The notes under the pieces are model-generated. The model had not been told where the DNA came from, ran no database searches, and saw only the letters and a list, made by a program, of their open reading frames with translations. From Rhizobium sp. ICMP 5592 (GTDB lineage Bacteria > Pseudomonadota > Alphaproteobacteria > Rhizobiales > Rhizobiaceae), in NCBI RefSeq assembly GCF_009498525.1, contig NZ_QSNT01000001.1, positions 1,387,083-1,451,082 on the forward strand: a DNA stretch of 64,000 bases. The letters are read 5' to 3'. Positions 8,604 to 15,912 of the stretch are shown here, piece by piece. The stretch's first letter is position 1, and each line of letters opens with the position of its first letter. The position numbers and the translations under genes were made by a program.

Positions 8604-8764
8604 CCGAAAGACTTTCCATCCCATTCCATCATGACAAGTGAAATCAGTGAGCGGCGCGACATCGGCCTGTGGCGGGCCGAAGCCGGGATCTCGATTGCGC
8701 GGATTTCTGCTCCGACAAGTCGCCTTTCGGCGGATGGGTACTCTCGGAACTAAGCCTTTGCGAT

Positions 8765-8785
8765 GCGGCATATGGGATATGCCGC
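8765..8785. promoter_or_regulatory. Strong inverted repeat just upstream of the importer binding protein gene
   Basis: Arms GCGGCATAT and ATATGCCGC around GGG, perfect over 9 bases and extendable to 12 with one G-U-type mismatch. It ends 42 bases before the ATG at 8828. No T-run follows, so it reads as an operator or leader hairpin rather than a terminator. Confidence 0.45.
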
Positions 8786-8827
8786 GTCGATCATTCAACG
8801 CACAAAAATCACATAGGGGAAATCAAG

Positions 8828-10534
8828 ATGAAGAGACGCAATATCCTTCTTGCCAGCGTGGTTGCGGCATTCGCCATGGCGGGCTCTGCCGCCCATGCGG
8901 AGCGCGGCAGCGATGGCGAGCTGAAGATCCTGTTCTGGCAGGCTGTTTCGACGCTCAACCCATATCTCTCTGGCGGCACCAAGGAAGTCTACAGCTCGTC
9001 CATGGTCATCGAACCGCTGGCGCGCTACGACGAGACGGGCAAGCTCGTGCCGACACTGGTGACCGAGATCCCCACGTTGGAGAACGGCGGCATCTCGGCG
9101 GATATGACGAGCATGGTCTGGAAGTTGAAGCCTGACCTCAAATGGTCCGATGGCACGGACTTCACGGCCGACGACGTGGTATTCACATGGAAATATTGCA
9201 CGGCACCGGACGGCGGCTGCGCACAGAAGGCGCAATATGAGGGCATCAAGTCGGTCGAGGCCGTGGACCCGCACACCGTTAAGATGACCTTCACCGAGCC
9301 GAAATATTACCCCTACGGCGCCTTCGTCGGCGGCCAGTCGCCTATCATCCAGAAGGCGCAGTTCAAGGATTGCGTCGGCGCCGCAGCACCCGGCTGCACG
9401 TCCGCCAATTTCGGCCCGATCGGCACCGGCCCCTTCGTCGTCAAGGAGTTCAAGCCGAACGACGTCATCACCTTCACGGCCAACAAGAATTACCGCGATC
9501 CGGCCAAGCCTGCCTTCGCCACCGTAACACTCAAGGGCGGCGGCGATGCGGTATCCGCTGCCCGCGCAGTGCTTGAAACCGGCGAATACGACTATGCCTG
9601 GAACATGCAGGTCGAGCCGGAAATTCTCGCAACAATGGTGGCTGCCGGCAAAGGCGAGCTGGTGACGGCCTTCGGATCACAGGTCGAACGTATCAACATC
9701 AATCACTATGCCGTCGACCCGTCGCTTGGTGACAAGCGCTCGACCAAGCAGGCCGGACCGCATCCGTCATTGTCGGACCCGGCTGTCCGCCGCGCATTGT
9801 CGATGGCGATCGATCGTGATGTCATCAACGAGACGGGATATGGCGCTGCCGGTAAGCCGACCTGCAATATCGTTCCCGGCCCCGAGGTCTATGCTTCGAC
9901 GGCGAACGACTGGTGCCTGAAGCCGGATGTCGATGGCGCCAACAAGCTTCTGGACGAGGCCGGCTGGGTCAAGGGTTCGGACGGCATCCGCGCCAAGAAC
10001 GGCGTGAAGCTCTCCTTCCTCTACCAGACCTCGACCAACTCGGTACGTCAGGCCACGCAGGCGCTGGTGAAGGACATGTGGGCGCAGATCGGCGTCGCTG
10101 CGGAACTGCGCAATGTCAGCGCCTCCGTCTTCTTCGGCGGCGATCCGGCAAGCCCGGATACCTTCCAGAAATTTTATGCCGACGTGGAAATGTACACCAA
10201 CAACTTCGACGGCACGGATCCGGAAAAATATCTGGCGGAATGGCTGTGCAACAAGATCCCGGCGCCTGAGAACGGCTGGCAGGGGCAGAACATGCCGCGC
10301 TACTGCAATCCGGAATACGACAAGCTCGTCACGGAATTGTCGAAGACGGCCGATCTCGCCAAGCGCGCGGAAATCGCCAAGAAAGCCAATGACATGCTGA
10401 CGGAAGAGGGTGCTCATATCCCACTCATCTACCGCGGCCAGGTCTCGGCGCGCGCCGTGACCCTCGAAGGCGTCAAGATAAACGGCTGGGATTCCGAACT
10501 TTGGAACGTCGCTGACTGGTCCCGCAAGAAGTAA
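8828..10534 (+). CDS. Peptide-type ABC transporter substrate-binding protein (SBP_bac_5 family)
   Basis: Periplasmic binding protein of the DppA/OppA family, 568 residues. An N-terminal signal peptide (MKRRNILLASVVAAFAMAG) ends at about AAHA-ER near residue 24. Family segments: LNPYLSGGTKEVYSSSMVIEPLARYD, LKPDLKWSDGTDFTADDVVFTWKY (the conserved motif near residue 100), IGTGPFVVKEF and VRRALSMAIDRDVI. AGGGGA precedes the chosen ATG by 7 bases. It heads a three-gene unit with two permeases but no ATPase. A hairpin with TTTT follows the gene, probably limiting read-through into the permeases. Confidence 0.94.
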   Translation: MKRRNILLASVVAAFAMAGSAAHAERGSDGELKILFWQAVSTLNPYLSGGTKEVYSSSMVIEPLARYDETGKLVPTLVTEIPTLENGGISADMTSMVWKLKPDLKWSDGTDFTADDVVFTWKYCTAPDGGCAQKAQYEGIKSVEAVDPHTVKMTFTEPKYYPYGAFVGGQSPIIQKAQFKDCVGAAAPGCTSANFGPIGTGPFVVKEFKPNDVITFTANKNYRDPAKPAFATVTLKGGGDAVSAARAVLETGEYDYAWNMQVEPEILATMVAAGKGELVTAFGSQVERININHYAVDPSLGDKRSTKQAGPHPSLSDPAVRRALSMAIDRDVINETGYGAAGKPTCNIVPGPEVYASTANDWCLKPDVDGANKLLDEAGWVKGSDGIRAKNGVKLSFLYQTSTNSVRQATQALVKDMWAQIGVAAELRNVSASVFFGGDPASPDTFQKFYADVEMYTNNFDGTDPEKYLAEWLCNKIPAPENGWQGQNMPRYCNPEYDKLVTELSKTADLAKRAEIAKKANDMLTEEGAHIPLIYRGQVSARAVTLEGVKINGWDSELWNVADWSRKK

Positions 10535-10545
10535 GATGCAGCGAT

Positions 10546-10579
10546 CGCCGGCTCCGTCTTCAGATGGAGCCGGCGTTTT
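10546..10579 (+). terminator. Intrinsic terminator/attenuator between binding protein and permease genes
   Basis: Ten-base perfect stem CGCCGGCTCC / GGAGCCGGCG with a 10-base loop, followed directly by TTTT. It lies in the 74-base gap inside an importer operon, so partial termination would give more binding protein than permease. Confidence 0.7.
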
Positions 10580-10608
10580 GCGTGGCCTGAAGGTCTGGAG
10601 CCTTTCCG

Positions 10609-11619
10609 ATGTTTCATTTTACCCTGCGGCGGCTGTTCTTTGCCGTGCCGACATTGCTTGTGATCAGCTTTGTCATTTTCGCTCTTCTCGACCTTGCGCC
10701 CAATAATCCGACCGGCGATCTGCCGTTGACGATCCCGCCGGAGGTCCGCGAACAGATCCGCGCAGCGCTTGGTCTCGATCAGCCCTTCCTGATCCGTTAT
10801 CTCAGATGGCTGCATCAATTCTTCGTCAACGAACCGCTGAATATTCTCGAACAGATCACCGGCTGGCAGTTCGGCGATGGCCACAGACTGCGGGTGCTCT
10901 CCTGGGCAACACGCAGCCCGGTGGTCGATCTTGTTGTCCAGCGCATGCCGCAAACACTGTGGGTGGTGGGCCTTTCCTACCTCTTCGGCGTCTTGCTGGC
11001 GATTCCGATTGGCGTTCTCTCCGCCTACAAGCAATATTCGATCTTCGACCAGATCGGCACCTTCATTTCCATGGTCGGCTATTCCGTGCCAACTTTCTTT
11101 ACCGGCGTGCTGCTGATCGTCGTTTTCAGCTCGTATCTGCACTGGTTCCCGTCGGTCTACGACACCAATCTGCGCGTGACGGACTGGTCCAGCTTCGTGG
11201 CACAGGTCAAGCAGATGTTCCTGCCGGTGATGGTGCTGACGCTCTACAACGTATCGCATATCAGCCGCTTCGTGCGCGCCTCCATGCTCGACAACCTGCA
11301 TCAGGATTATGTCCGCACCGCGCGCGCCAAGGGCGTCAAGGAAAAGACCGTGCTTCTGGTTCATGTGCTCCGCAACAGCCTGATACCGGTCGTGACCGTC
11401 ATCGCGCTTGGGGTGCCGACAATCTTTTCCGGCGCCATCATCACGGAGCAGGTCTTTCGGGTGAACGGTCTTGGCCAGCTTTTGATCGTGGCCGTGCAGG
11501 GCGGGGATATCCCGATGGTTCAGACCCTGACCTTCATCTTCGCGGTGCTGATCGTTCTCTTCAACCTGATTGCCGACGTGCTCTACGGCATTCTTGACCC
11601 GAGGATTCGCTATGACTGA
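10609..11619 (+). CDS. Peptide-type ABC transporter permease, DppB family
   Basis: Inner-membrane permease, 336 residues. The N-terminus MFHFTLRRLFFAVPTLLVISFVIF is the usual first membrane segment, ending in DLAPNNPTGD. The C-terminal half has the BPD permease loop ARAKGVKEKTVLLVHVLRNSLIPVV and the family end GILDPRIRYD. An insert of about 50 residues (ITGWQFGDGHRLRVL region) lies between the first segment and the core, as in many DppB homologues of rhizobia. It overlaps the next permease gene by 8 bases. Confidence 0.93.
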   Translation: MFHFTLRRLFFAVPTLLVISFVIFALLDLAPNNPTGDLPLTIPPEVREQIRAALGLDQPFLIRYLRWLHQFFVNEPLNILEQITGWQFGDGHRLRVLSWATRSPVVDLVVQRMPQTLWVVGLSYLFGVLLAIPIGVLSAYKQYSIFDQIGTFISMVGYSVPTFFTGVLLIVVFSSYLHWFPSVYDTNLRVTDWSSFVAQVKQMFLPVMVLTLYNVSHISRFVRASMLDNLHQDYVRTARAKGVKEKTVLLVHVLRNSLIPVVTVIALGVPTIFSGAIITEQVFRVNGLGQLLIVAVQGGDIPMVQTLTFIFAVLIVLFNLIADVLYGILDPRIRYD

Positions 11620-12532
11620 CGTAACAGCAATCCAGACGACGGCCCTGACCGCGCCGCCACGCTCGATCATGGCCGCCACATGGCGACAATTCCGGGCTCA
11701 TAAAGGTGGCTTTGCCGGCCTGATCGTCTTCATAGCCATCCTGCTGGTCGTCTATGTCGGACCGCTCATCCACAGCATCGATCCGAACAAGATCGACATC
11801 CGCGCTAAGAACCAAGGGCCTTCTCTCCTTCACCCCTTCGGCACGGACAATCTCGGCCATGACATGTTGGCGCAGGTGATGGCGGGCGGGCGCATCTCGC
11901 TGGCGGTCGGCATCACCGCCATGCTGCTGGCGCTTCTGCTCGGAACCTTGGTCGGCGTCCTCTCAGGCTATTTTCGCCGCCTTGACGGACCTCTCATGCG
12001 GCTGACGGATCTGTTTCTGGCATTGCCGCTCCTGCCGCTGTTGCTGGTCATCATCATGCTGTTCCGCGACACGCTGCGAGCCTATTTCGGCCCGGAAACC
12101 GGAATTTTCATCCTGATCGTCTTCGTGATCGGCGTCACGAGCTGGATGCATACCGCCCGCATCGTGCGGGGCGATGTGCTGGCGGTGAAACGGCTGGAAT
12201 TCGTCATGGCGGCCAGAAGCAGCGGCATGCGGGAATACCGGATCATCCTGAAGCATATCCTGCCGAACGTCATGAGCTCCATCATGGTATCGGCTACGCT
12301 CGGTATCGCCTCCGCGATCATCACCGAATCTGCGTTGAGCTTTCTGGGCCTCGGCTTCCCGTCCGATTTTCCGACATGGGGGCGTTTGCTTTTCGACGGT
12401 GCAAGCTTCCTGCAGCTCACGCCGTCCCGGGTGCTTTGGCCTGGCCTTGCCATTTCGCTGACGGTGCTGAGCGTCAACTATCTTGGTGATGCTGTCCGCG
12501 ATGCTCTCGATCCGCGGATGCTGAAGAGTTGA
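11612..12532 (+). CDS. Peptide-type ABC transporter permease, DppC family
   Basis: Second permease, 306 residues, partner of the preceding DppB-like protein. FRAHKGGFAGLIVFIAILLVV is the first membrane segment; HPFGTDNLGHDMLAQVMAGGRISL is the family signature; the EAA loop is AARSSGMREYRIILKHILPNV; and ESALSFLGLGFPSDFPTWG is the usual late motif. The unit ends here with no ATPase genes, so it must borrow ATPases; the fused double ATPase at 18.7-20.4 kb is the nearest candidate. It is convergent with the gntR gene. Confidence 0.93.
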   Translation: MTDVTAIQTTALTAPPRSIMAATWRQFRAHKGGFAGLIVFIAILLVVYVGPLIHSIDPNKIDIRAKNQGPSLLHPFGTDNLGHDMLAQVMAGGRISLAVGITAMLLALLLGTLVGVLSGYFRRLDGPLMRLTDLFLALPLLPLLLVIIMLFRDTLRAYFGPETGIFILIVFVIGVTSWMHTARIVRGDVLAVKRLEFVMAARSSGMREYRIILKHILPNVMSSIMVSATLGIASAIITESALSFLGLGFPSDFPTWGRLLFDGASFLQLTPSRVLWPGLAISLTVLSVNYLGDAVRDALDPRMLKS

Positions 12533-12547
12533 TGGGTTAAAGACCCT

Positions 12548-12578
12548 GTAGAGGCTGCACGGTAGTGGCAGCCTCTAC
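12548..12578. terminator. Bidirectional hairpin between convergent permease and gntR genes
   Basis: Eleven-base perfect stem GTAGAGGCTGC / GCAGCCTCTAC with a 9-base loop in the 42-base convergent gap, its right arm covering the gntR stop. Only weak T-rich sequence flanks it (GTCTTTAA on the - strand side), so termination strength is uncertain. Confidence 0.5.
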
Positions 12579-13321
12579 CCCCTCGGCGTCAACAATGCGT
12601 CGAGAATACCGGCGTTTTCTTCCTGTACAACGATGCCCGGATCTTCGGCGACGACGAAGGCCAGGACCTGCTCGATATCGTCGAGATGCTGACGCAATAG
12701 CCTGTAGGCCTCGTCCTCATTGCGCGCGCGGATGGCCTCATAGATAGCGCGATGCTCTTCCACTACCTCATCGAAATAGCCGGATTTCGGATAGGCGCGG
12801 CGGCGGACGCGGTCGAGTTGGCCGGTGGCGTTACGGATCGTATGCCAGACATTGGGAAAGCCTGCGGCCCTGCTGATGAGCTGGTGAAAGGCGTTGTCGA
12901 CGGAAAAGGCTTCGTCGTAGTCCTGCCGCTTGGCGGCGTCTCCCTGCAGGAACATCAGGAGATCGAAATCCTTGTCGAAGACCGGATCGTAGGTCCGCGC
13001 GGCGAGGCGGACCATGCGCAATTCCAGGCTGGAGCGGACGATCTGCCCTTCGATGACGCCGCGAACGGAGATTTTGCTGATGAAGGTGCCGCCGCTCGGA
13101 ACCACATTGACCAGACCCTCCTGGGCGAGCCGCAGCACGGCTTCGCGCATGGGGGTTCGGGAGATGCCGAGCTTCGCGCAGGTCTCCTTCTCGCTCAGCA
13201 TGGCTCCCGGTTCGAGGGCCATGGTGATGATGGCGTCGCGGATGGCGTTGTAGGCCCATTGTGCTTTCGGCTGGCCGTTGCCATCAGGCCGCAGCTCGGA
13301 CCGCTTGATGCGTGCATTCAC
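12575..13321 (-). CDS. GntR family transcriptional regulator, FCD (FadR-like) subfamily
   Basis: 248-residue regulator. The N-terminal winged helix-turn-helix is clear (YNAIRDAIITMALEPGAMLSEKE then LGISRTPMREAVLRLAQEGLV, about residues 24-75), followed by an all-helical FCD effector domain with the metal/ligand residue pattern D-x-x-F-H (VDNAFHQLISRAAG) and VVEEHRAIYEAIRARNEDEA. It starts 57 bases after the phospho-lyase-like gene on the same strand, so it may be the last gene of the long catabolic run. FCD regulators usually repress neighbouring catabolic genes and respond to a carboxylic-acid or amino-acid metabolite. Candidate sites: 8233-8246 and 24027-24040. Confidence 0.92.
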   Translation of the reverse strand: MNARIKRSELRPDGNGQPKAQWAYNAIRDAIITMALEPGAMLSEKETCAKLGISRTPMREAVLRLAQEGLVNVVPSGGTFISKISVRGVIEGQIVRSSLELRMVRLAARTYDPVFDKDFDLLMFLQGDAAKRQDYDEAFSVDNAFHQLISRAAGFPNVWHTIRNATGQLDRVRRRAYPKSGYFDEVVEEHRAIYEAIRARNEDEAYRLLRQHLDDIEQVLAFVVAEDPGIVVQEENAGILDALLTPRG

Positions 13322-13378
13322 CCGGAATGATCTCCTCTCCTTGGCATTTTGTCACCCGGTTGGACCCGGTATGGTCTT

Positions 13379-14728
13379 TCATACAATGTCTGTCAGCACG
13401 CTCTCCAGCGTTTCCAGAAAGATATCGGCGTGTTTGCGCGAAAATGGCAAGGGCGGGCGGATTTTCAGGACGTTTCCGTGGATCCCGGCGGCGCTGATCA
13501 GTACCCGACGGGCGCGAAGTTCGTTCACCACCGCAAGCGCCAGCGCGCCGTCCGGTGTGCGGCTTTCGCGGTCCTTGACGAATTCCAGTCCAAGGAACAG
13601 ACCGGCGCCTCGGACATCGCCGATGCAGGCGAACTTTGTTTGAAGCGTCCGCATGCCGGCAAGCATATCTTCACCGGTCGTGGCGGCGTTCTCCATCAGC
13701 TTCTCGTCGCGGATGACATCCAGTACGGCGCTTGCTGCGGCGATCGAGACATGATTGGCACCGAAGGTGTTGAAGTAGCGAACGTCCTTGCCGAACCGCT
13801 CCTGGATCTCGGCTTTCATCACGGTGGCAGCAATCGGCATGCCATTGCCCATCGGCTTGCCCATCACGGCGATATCCGGCACGATCCCATGGCGCATGAA
13901 GCCCCACATATGCTTGCCGGTGCGACCAAAGCCCGGCTGGACCTCGTCAGCGATATAGAGTGCCTCGGCCTCATGGACCACGGCGAGGGTCTTTTGCAGG
14001 AAACTCGCCGGGTCGGGCAGGATGCCGTCCGTCGAAAAGATGCTGTCGGCGATGAAGGCGGCGGGGCGGATGCCGTGGCGGCGCATGAAGGCGATCGCCT
14101 TGCTCACGTCCTCGGCAAGCGCGTCCCCTACATCTCGTCCCTCGGCGCGATAGGCGTCGGGCGCTGGAACGGTGATGACGTGCGGGCCAAGCGGCACTCC
14201 CGTCCCCAGCGACGGCGAAATCTCGACGGCGGCGGCGGTGACGCCGTGATAGGCGTTCTCGGTGATGATGATGCCCGTGCCGCCGGTATAGTGGCGGGCA
14301 ATGCGCAAGGCCAGATCGACCGCCTCGCTGCCGGTGCAGGTATACATCACCCGGTCGATCTCGTCCGGGAAGGTCGCCAGCAACCGTTCGGAATAGCCGA
14401 GAATGGTGTCGTCCAGATAGCGCGTATGCGTGTTGAGGATGGCCGCCTGTCTGGCGATCGCCTCCACGACGCGTGGATGGCAATGGCCGACAGAGGGCAC
14501 GTTGTTGTAGACGTCGAGATGGGCCTTGCCATCGGCGTCATAGAGCCAGACGCCTTCGGCGCGCACCACATGCAGCGGATTGTCGTAGAACAGCCGGTAG
14601 GACGGGCCGAGCAAAGCCTGCCGCCGCTCCACCATCCGGCGTTCGCGTTCAGGTAGGGCGGCCAGCTTCGATGCGTCGAAACCATTGATCATGACGGGCG
14701 CGGTTTTTGCGGCTTCGGGAGGAGTCAT
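13379..14728 (-). CDS. Class-III PLP enzyme resembling ethanolamine-phosphate/phosphohydroxylysine phospho-lyase
   Basis: 449-residue PLP enzyme of the class-III aminotransferase fold. Beyond the general fold (GSEAVDLALRIARHYTG, IADEVQPGFGRTG near residue 261, PLP lysine in MGKPMGNGMP near 289), several stretches recall the vertebrate phospho-lyases ETNPPL (AGXT2L1) and PHYKPL (AGXT2L2): LDVYNNVPSVGHCHPRVV, PDIAVMGKPMGNGMPIA, YFNTFGANHVS and a C-terminal RRVLISAAGIHGNVLKIRPP. Those enzymes eliminate ammonia and phosphate from a phosphorylated amino alcohol. The ATG at 14728 overlaps the kinase stop (ATGA); the in-frame extension to 14878 lies within the kinase gene. The adjacent kinase supports the lyase reading over a true transaminase. 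Confidence 0.88.
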   Translation of the reverse strand: MTPPEAAKTAPVMINGFDASKLAALPERERRMVERRQALLGPSYRLFYDNPLHVVRAEGVWLYDADGKAHLDVYNNVPSVGHCHPRVVEAIARQAAILNTHTRYLDDTILGYSERLLATFPDEIDRVMYTCTGSEAVDLALRIARHYTGGTGIIITENAYHGVTAAAVEISPSLGTGVPLGPHVITVPAPDAYRAEGRDVGDALAEDVSKAIAFMRRHGIRPAAFIADSIFSTDGILPDPASFLQKTLAVVHEAEALYIADEVQPGFGRTGKHMWGFMRHGIVPDIAVMGKPMGNGMPIAATVMKAEIQERFGKDVRYFNTFGANHVSIAAASAVLDVIRDEKLMENAATTGEDMLAGMRTLQTKFACIGDVRGAGLFLGLEFVKDRESRTPDGALALAVVNELRARRVLISAAGIHGNVLKIRPPLPFSRKHADIFLETLESVLTDIV

Positions 14729-15801
14729 GGCTTCCAGTTTCCTTGCTGGCAGGCTGCGGCGAGCCGCGCGACGATTGTTTCGGTCGGAATGGCATCGAGG
14801 CGGGCGAGCTGCGCCCAGACCGTCGGGGTGTTGCGGACATAGAAGTCCCGGTTTTCCGGGAAGAGCCCGGCTCGCCATTGCGGAATGGCAACACGCATGA
14901 CCATGCGGGTGAGGATGGCGGGATAGAGTACGGCAATCTCCTGTTCGCTCAGGCTGACAAGCGTCGAGTATTCATCGAGGAAATCGCAGATCGCCTCGAC
15001 TGGATCCGCAGCGTCGCCCATCTGGTAGGCGGCCCCCACGGCAACGTCGAACACCCTGGGCGCATGCACCATGTCGCCGAAATCGATGATGCCGCTGACC
15101 GTTTCCGGTGTTTCGGGATCGACGAGGATGTTCTCCATGTTGAAATCATTATGTACCACCTGCGCGGGGAGCGAGGTCATGACGGGTAGGATCTGTTTTT
15201 CGAAGCCATCCATTGCCGCTTCCAGACGGCGGCGTTGCGCCGGATCGGAGAAGATCGGCAGCAGATCGCGCACGCCGACGGCGTGTTGCATGTCCCATGT
15301 TATACGGTGACTGGCGGCCGGATGGGTGAAGCTGGAAAGTGCTATCTGCATGCGCGCCAGCAGCGCCCCGACGTTGCGCCTCTGCCTAGAGGAATGCGGT
15401 GCTGCCTTTTGCGCGATGCCCGGCAGAAAGGTCACCATTCGCACGCCGCGCGTGCCACCGTCCGCATCGGTCATGCGGAAATCGGCCTCGCCATCCAGCG
15501 TGCGGATGATGCGCTGCACGGGGATGCCGGGATCGACGGCCTCGACGTGCAGCAGCGCCTGGCTGTGCATGGCGGTCATGCCGGGATCTTCGGCCGGATT
15601 GAGGATCTTGAAGAGATAGTTCCGCCCATCCGCCAGCGTCAGCCGATAGTTCGAATCCTTCTCTCCCCAAAGCCATTCGACACGGCCATCCAGCCCATAT
15701 TTGTCGCGGGCGATGGCTTCGGCTTGATCGGCGGGCACGGCCGCAGCGCCCGTTTTCAGTTCGGCACCGATCCCGGCATCGCGGGTGGAACTGTGCAACA
15801 T
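14725..15801 (-). CDS. APH-family phosphotransferase resembling hydroxylysine kinase
   Basis: 358-residue kinase of the aminoglycoside/choline phosphotransferase fold. The catalytic loop VVHNDFNMENIL (H-x-D-x-x-x-x-N, near residue 217) and metal-binding IIDFGDM (near 239) are intact. Several segments parallel human hydroxylysine kinase (HYKK/AGPHD1): VRMVTFLPG, SGIIDFGDMVHAPRVFDVA and LFPENRDFYVRNTPTVW. HYKK phosphorylates 5-hydroxy-L-lysine with GTP. The stop overlaps the start of the phospho-lyase-like gene, so kinase and lyase are coupled. Homoserine kinase II or another amino-alcohol kinase is the alternative. Starts 111 bases after the amidase gene. Confidence 0.86.
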   Translation of the reverse strand: MLHSSTRDAGIGAELKTGAAAVPADQAEAIARDKYGLDGRVEWLWGEKDSNYRLTLADGRNYLFKILNPAEDPGMTAMHSQALLHVEAVDPGIPVQRIIRTLDGEADFRMTDADGGTRGVRMVTFLPGIAQKAAPHSSRQRRNVGALLARMQIALSSFTHPAASHRITWDMQHAVGVRDLLPIFSDPAQRRRLEAAMDGFEKQILPVMTSLPAQVVHNDFNMENILVDPETPETVSGIIDFGDMVHAPRVFDVAVGAAYQMGDAADPVEAICDFLDEYSTLVSLSEQEIAVLYPAILTRMVMRVAIPQWRAGLFPENRDFYVRNTPTVWAQLARLDAIPTETIVARLAAACQQGNWKP

Positions 15802-15912
15802 GGGTTTCCTCTGTCTTTTCTATATTTCGGGCTGGGCGCGGATGCCCCACATCCGCTCCCGCCCGTCTTCTATTTCATGCGCAAACGCGAAAGCCTGCCT
15901 GATTGAATACCA

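Larger units (their letters stand above)
8202..8827. other. Structured intergenic leader region between M20 gene and importer operon
   Basis: This 626-base divergent gap holds no convincing gene. Weak open frames at 8415-8753 (+) and 8484-8798 (-) lack any recognisable domain. It contains an operator-like palindrome (8233-8246), an AGGAGG ribosome-site-like sequence at 8449-8454 with no ATG within reach, a cluster of perfect hairpins (8530-8603) and a strong inverted repeat (8765-8785). The hairpin-rich part could be a structured leader RNA for the importer or an intergenic mosaic repeat of the RIME kind known from rhizobia; I cannot decide between these by eye. Confidence 0.6.

Noticed and set aside
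8415..8753. Possible small gene in the leader region with an AGGAGG site near 8449
   Set aside because: No ATG/GTG/TTG at a proper distance from the AGGAGG, no recognisable protein, and the frame crosses the hairpin cluster; a structured non-coding region explains it better.
10429..11679. Long - strand open frame opposite the DppB-like permease
   Set aside because: Composition rich in H, Q, D and R as expected for antisense of a membrane protein; no domain.
14728..14878. Longer N-terminus for the phospho-lyase-like protein
   Set aside because: The extra 50 codons lie inside the kinase gene in another frame; the ATG overlapping the kinase stop gives a normal-length protein.
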